DNA from: Prosapia bicincta
Lineage: Eukaryota > Arthropoda > Insecta > Hemiptera > Cercopidae
DNA: 64,000 nt
Direction: 5' to 3'
Assembly (NCBI GenBank): GCA_036971475.1
Contig: JBAIZL010000002.1
Coordinates: 331,166,820 to 331,230,819 of the forward strand
Shown here piece after piece: positions 61,101-64,000 of the stretch. A model generated the notes under the pieces. That model worked only from the letters and a program-made list of their open reading frames with translations, ran no database searches and was not told where the DNA came from. The position numbers were made by a program, and so were the translations under genes. Position 1 is the first letter of the stretch. Each line of letters starts with the position of its first letter.

Positions 61101-64000
61101 CTACTGCCTTTTACCAGTTTTACTTTCTTCTTTTAATCTCATATTTTCTTAAGCATGTGCTATCATCATTACTTCGAATGTCTGTATTTTACTCTACAGT
61201 CTTTTACCTGTTTCACTTTCTTTTTTTTAATCTCATATCTTGTAATGAATGTGCAATCTTCATTTCTTCGAATGTCTGTCTTTTACCCGACTGTCTTTTA
61301 CCTGTTTCACTTTCTTTTTTTTAATCTCATATTTTCTTAAGCATGTGCAATCATCATTACTTCGAATGTCTGTATTTTACTCTACTGCCTTTTACCAGTT
61401 TTACTTTCTTTTTTTTAATCTCATATTTTCTTAAGCATGTGCTATCATCATTACTTCGAATGTCTGTATTTTACTCTACTGTGTTTTACCTGTTTCACTT
61501 TCTTTTTTTTTAATCTCATATCTTGTAATGAATGTGCAATCTTCATTTCTTCGAATGTCTGTCTTTTACCCGACTGCCTTTTACCAGTTTTACTTTCTTT
61601 TTTTTAATCTCATATTTTCTTAAGCATGTGCAATCGTCATTACTTCGAATGTCTGTCATTTAGTCTACTGTCAATTATCTTTTTCACTTTCGTTTTTGTA
61701 ACCTTATATCTTGAAAAGCATTAGCAATCAACATTACTTCGAATTACTGTATTTTACTCTACTATCTTTTACCGGTTTAAATTTCTTTTTCTTAATCTAA
61801 TATTTTGTTAAGCATGTGCAATCATCATTACTTCGAATTACTGTCTCTTACTCTACCATCTTTTACCAGTTTCACTTTCTTTTTCTTGATCTAATATATT
61901 GTAAAGCATGTGCAATCATCATTACTTCGAATGTCTGTATTTTACTCTACTGTCTTTTACCTGTTTCACTTTCTTTTTTTTCATATCTTCTAAAGCATGT
62001 CCAATCATCATTACTTCGAATGTCTGTATTTTACTCTACTGCCTTTTACCTGTTTCACTTTATTTTTTTAATCTCATATCTTGTAAAGCATGTGCAATCA
62101 TCATAGCTTCCAATGTCTTTATTTTACTCTACTGCCTTTTACCACTTTCACTTTCTTTTTTAAAATCTCATATCTTCTTAAGCATGTGCAATCATCATTA
62201 CTTCGAATGTCTGTATTTTACTCTACTGTCTTTCACCTGTTTCACTTTCTTTTTATTAATCTCATATCTTCTTAAGCATGTGCAATCATCATTACTTCGA
62301 ATGTCTGTATTTTACTCTACTGCCTTTTACCTGTTTCACTTTCTTTTTTTAATCTCATATCTTCTAAAGCATGTGCAATCGTCATTACTTCGAATGTCTA
62401 TATTTTACTCTACTGTCCTTTACCTCTTTCACTTTCTTTTTTATAATCCCATATTTTCTACAGCATGTGCTATCATCATTACTCCGAATGTCTCTGTCTT
62501 TTTCTCGACTGCCTTTTACGTGGTTCACTTTCGTGTTTTTATTCTTATATCTTCTAAAGCATGTGTAATCGTCATCACTTCGAATGTCTGTATTTTACTC
62601 TACTGCCTTTTACCAGTTTCATTTTCTTTTTTTTAATATCATATCTTGTAAAGCATGTGCAATCATCATTACTTCGAATGTCTGTATTTTTCTCTACTGT
62701 CTTTTATCTGTTTCACTTTATTTTTTTTTTAATCTTATATCTTCTTAAGCATGTGCAATCATCATTACTTCGAATGTCTGTATTTTACTCTACTGTCTTT
62801 TACCTGTTTCACTTTCTTTTTTTTAATCTTATATTTTCTTAAGCATGTGCATTCATCATTACTTCGAATGTCTGTATTTTACTCTACTGCCTTTTACCAG
62901 TTTCATTTTCTTTTTTTAAATCTCATATCTTGTAAAGCATGTGCAATCATCATTACTTCGAATGTCTGTATTTTTCTCTACTGTCTTTTATCTGTTTCAC
63001 TTTATTTTTTTTTTAATCTTATATTTTCTTAAGCATGTGCATTCATCATTACTTCGAATGTCTTTATTTTACTCTACTGCCTTTTACCAGTTTCATTTTC
63101 TTTTTTTTAATCTCATATCTTGTAAAGCATGTGCAATCATCATTACTTCGAATGTCTGTATTTTTCTCTACTGTCTTTTATCTGTTTCACTTTATTTTTT
63201 TTTTAATCTTATATCTTCTTAAGCATGTGCAGTCATCATTACATCGAATGTCTGTATTTTACTCTACTGTCTTTTACCTGTTTCACTTTCGTTCTTTTTA
63301 ATCTCATATCTTGTAAAGCATGTGCATTCATCATTACTTCGAATGTCTGTATTTTAGTCTACTGACTTTTAAATGTTTTACTTTCGTTTTTTATAATCTC
63401 ATATTTTCTAAAGCATGTGCAATCGTCATTACTTCGAATTAATGCCTTATACTATACTGTTTTCTACCTAATTTGTTTTCATTCTTTTTATTCTTGTGTC
63501 TTCGGAAGCAAGTGTAATCGTCATTCGAATGTCTGTATTTTACTCTACTGTCTTTCACATGTTTCACTTTCTTTTTATTAATCTCATATCTTCTTAAGCA
63601 TGTGCAATCATCATTACTTCGAATGTCTGTATTTTACTCTACTGCCTTTTACCTGTTTCACTTTCTTTTTTTAATCTCATATCTTCTAAAGCATGTGCAA
63701 TCGTCATTACTTCGAATGTCTGTATTTTACTCTACTGTCCTTTACTTTTTTCACTTTCTTTTTTATAATCTCATATCTTCTAGAGCATGTGCAATCGTCA
63801 TTACTTCAAATAGCTGTTTTTTACTCTACTGTATTTTACCTGTTTCACATTCTTTCTTTATAATCTTATATTTTCTAACGCATGTGCAATAGTCATTACA
63901 TGGAATGTTTTTCTTCTACCTGTTGCACTTTCGTTCTTTTTAACCTTATATCTTCTATAGCATGTACAGTCATCATTACTTAAAATGTTTGTCTTTTGCT

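Larger units (their letters stand above)
52850..64000. repeat. ~94-bp satellite array, running off the window
   Basis: Core unit: CTTCTAAAGCATGTGCAATC, RTCATTACTTCGAATGTCTG, TATTTTACTCTACTG, TCTTTTACCTGTTTCACTTT, then a T-run and AATCTCATAT, 94 bp in total. Units are strictly 94 bp and closely similar at ~58.4-63.4 kb. They become diverged and variable in length (about 90-115 bp) toward 52.85 kb. Frames such as SKACAIVITSN and MCNHHYFECLYFTLL recur every unit and are artefacts. The array is interrupted by a hAT element at 54275-55103. Confidence 0.95.

Noticed and set aside
56000..63892. Many 60-240-codon frames rich in Phe, Ser and Leu
   Set aside because: Readings of the T-rich 94-bp satellite in different phases.

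Overview
The window looks like a repeat-dominated intergenic stretch of an arthropod, probably insect, chromosome. The evidence is an AT-rich composition, GT-AG introns, an interstitial run of the insect telomere repeat (GGTTA)5 at 32287-32311, and abundant eukaryotic transposons. I see no bacterial-style genes, no tRNA or rRNA genes, and no CRISPR. Only one convincing host gene is present: a two-exon, 170-residue secreted C1q-domain protein (37768-38628, + strand). It has a predicted signal peptide, a phase-2 348-bp intron and a splice acceptor directly before the start codon, which implies an upstream non-coding exon.

Layout. 1-5.2 kb is a nest of Penelope-like elements (PLEs). It holds relics of one family at 1-282 (+) and 789-1475 (-). 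A second family follows as a 5'-truncated copy (1476-2366) joined head-to-tail to an apparently full-length copy (2367-5067) with an intact 857-codon reverse transcriptase plus GIY-YIG endonuclease ORF. 5.2-20 kb is mostly non-coding DNA with TA, TG and GA microsatellites, inverted pairs of PLE ends, a LINE 3' end (13384-13650), a short foldback element (16108-16500) and a 130-bp-arm near-perfect palindrome (18269-18530). 20862-21762 is a non-autonomous element with an 8-bp target duplication, hAT-like. 24.4-28.5 kb holds two tandem arrays (124 bp and 44 bp) built from the same ~22-bp module. 30717-32199 is a TA-flanked IS630/Tc1/mariner-type element with an internally deleted transposase, followed by a foldback element. 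34.6-36.7 kb is a 72-bp minisatellite. The C1q gene lies at 37.8-38.6 kb. 38.8-49.6 kb is non-coding with TA and CT microsatellites. 49.6-51.6 kb is a 33-bp minisatellite (~60 copies). 52.9-64 kb is a ~94-bp satellite that runs off the window and is interrupted at 54275-55103 by a hAT element with an 8-bp target duplication.

The most interesting signal is a set of hammerhead-ribozyme folds at PLE ends. Six copies of one family lie at 237, 856, 18014, 18315, 18438 and 18772, with stem I covariation between copies. Single copies of other families lie at 9846 and 14661, and a relic at 7251. PLEs are already known to carry hammerheads. Less expected are the arrangement, where PLE termini repeatedly occur as inverted pairs, and a hammerhead-like fold overlapping the stop codon of the intact PLE (2257-2299 and 4958-5000) whose core departs from the consensus in a way that could replace the C3-G8 pair by U-A.

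Limits: no database search was possible. Family names come from motifs I can read, boundaries of degraded repeats are approximate, and long frames inside tandem arrays are not treated as genes.
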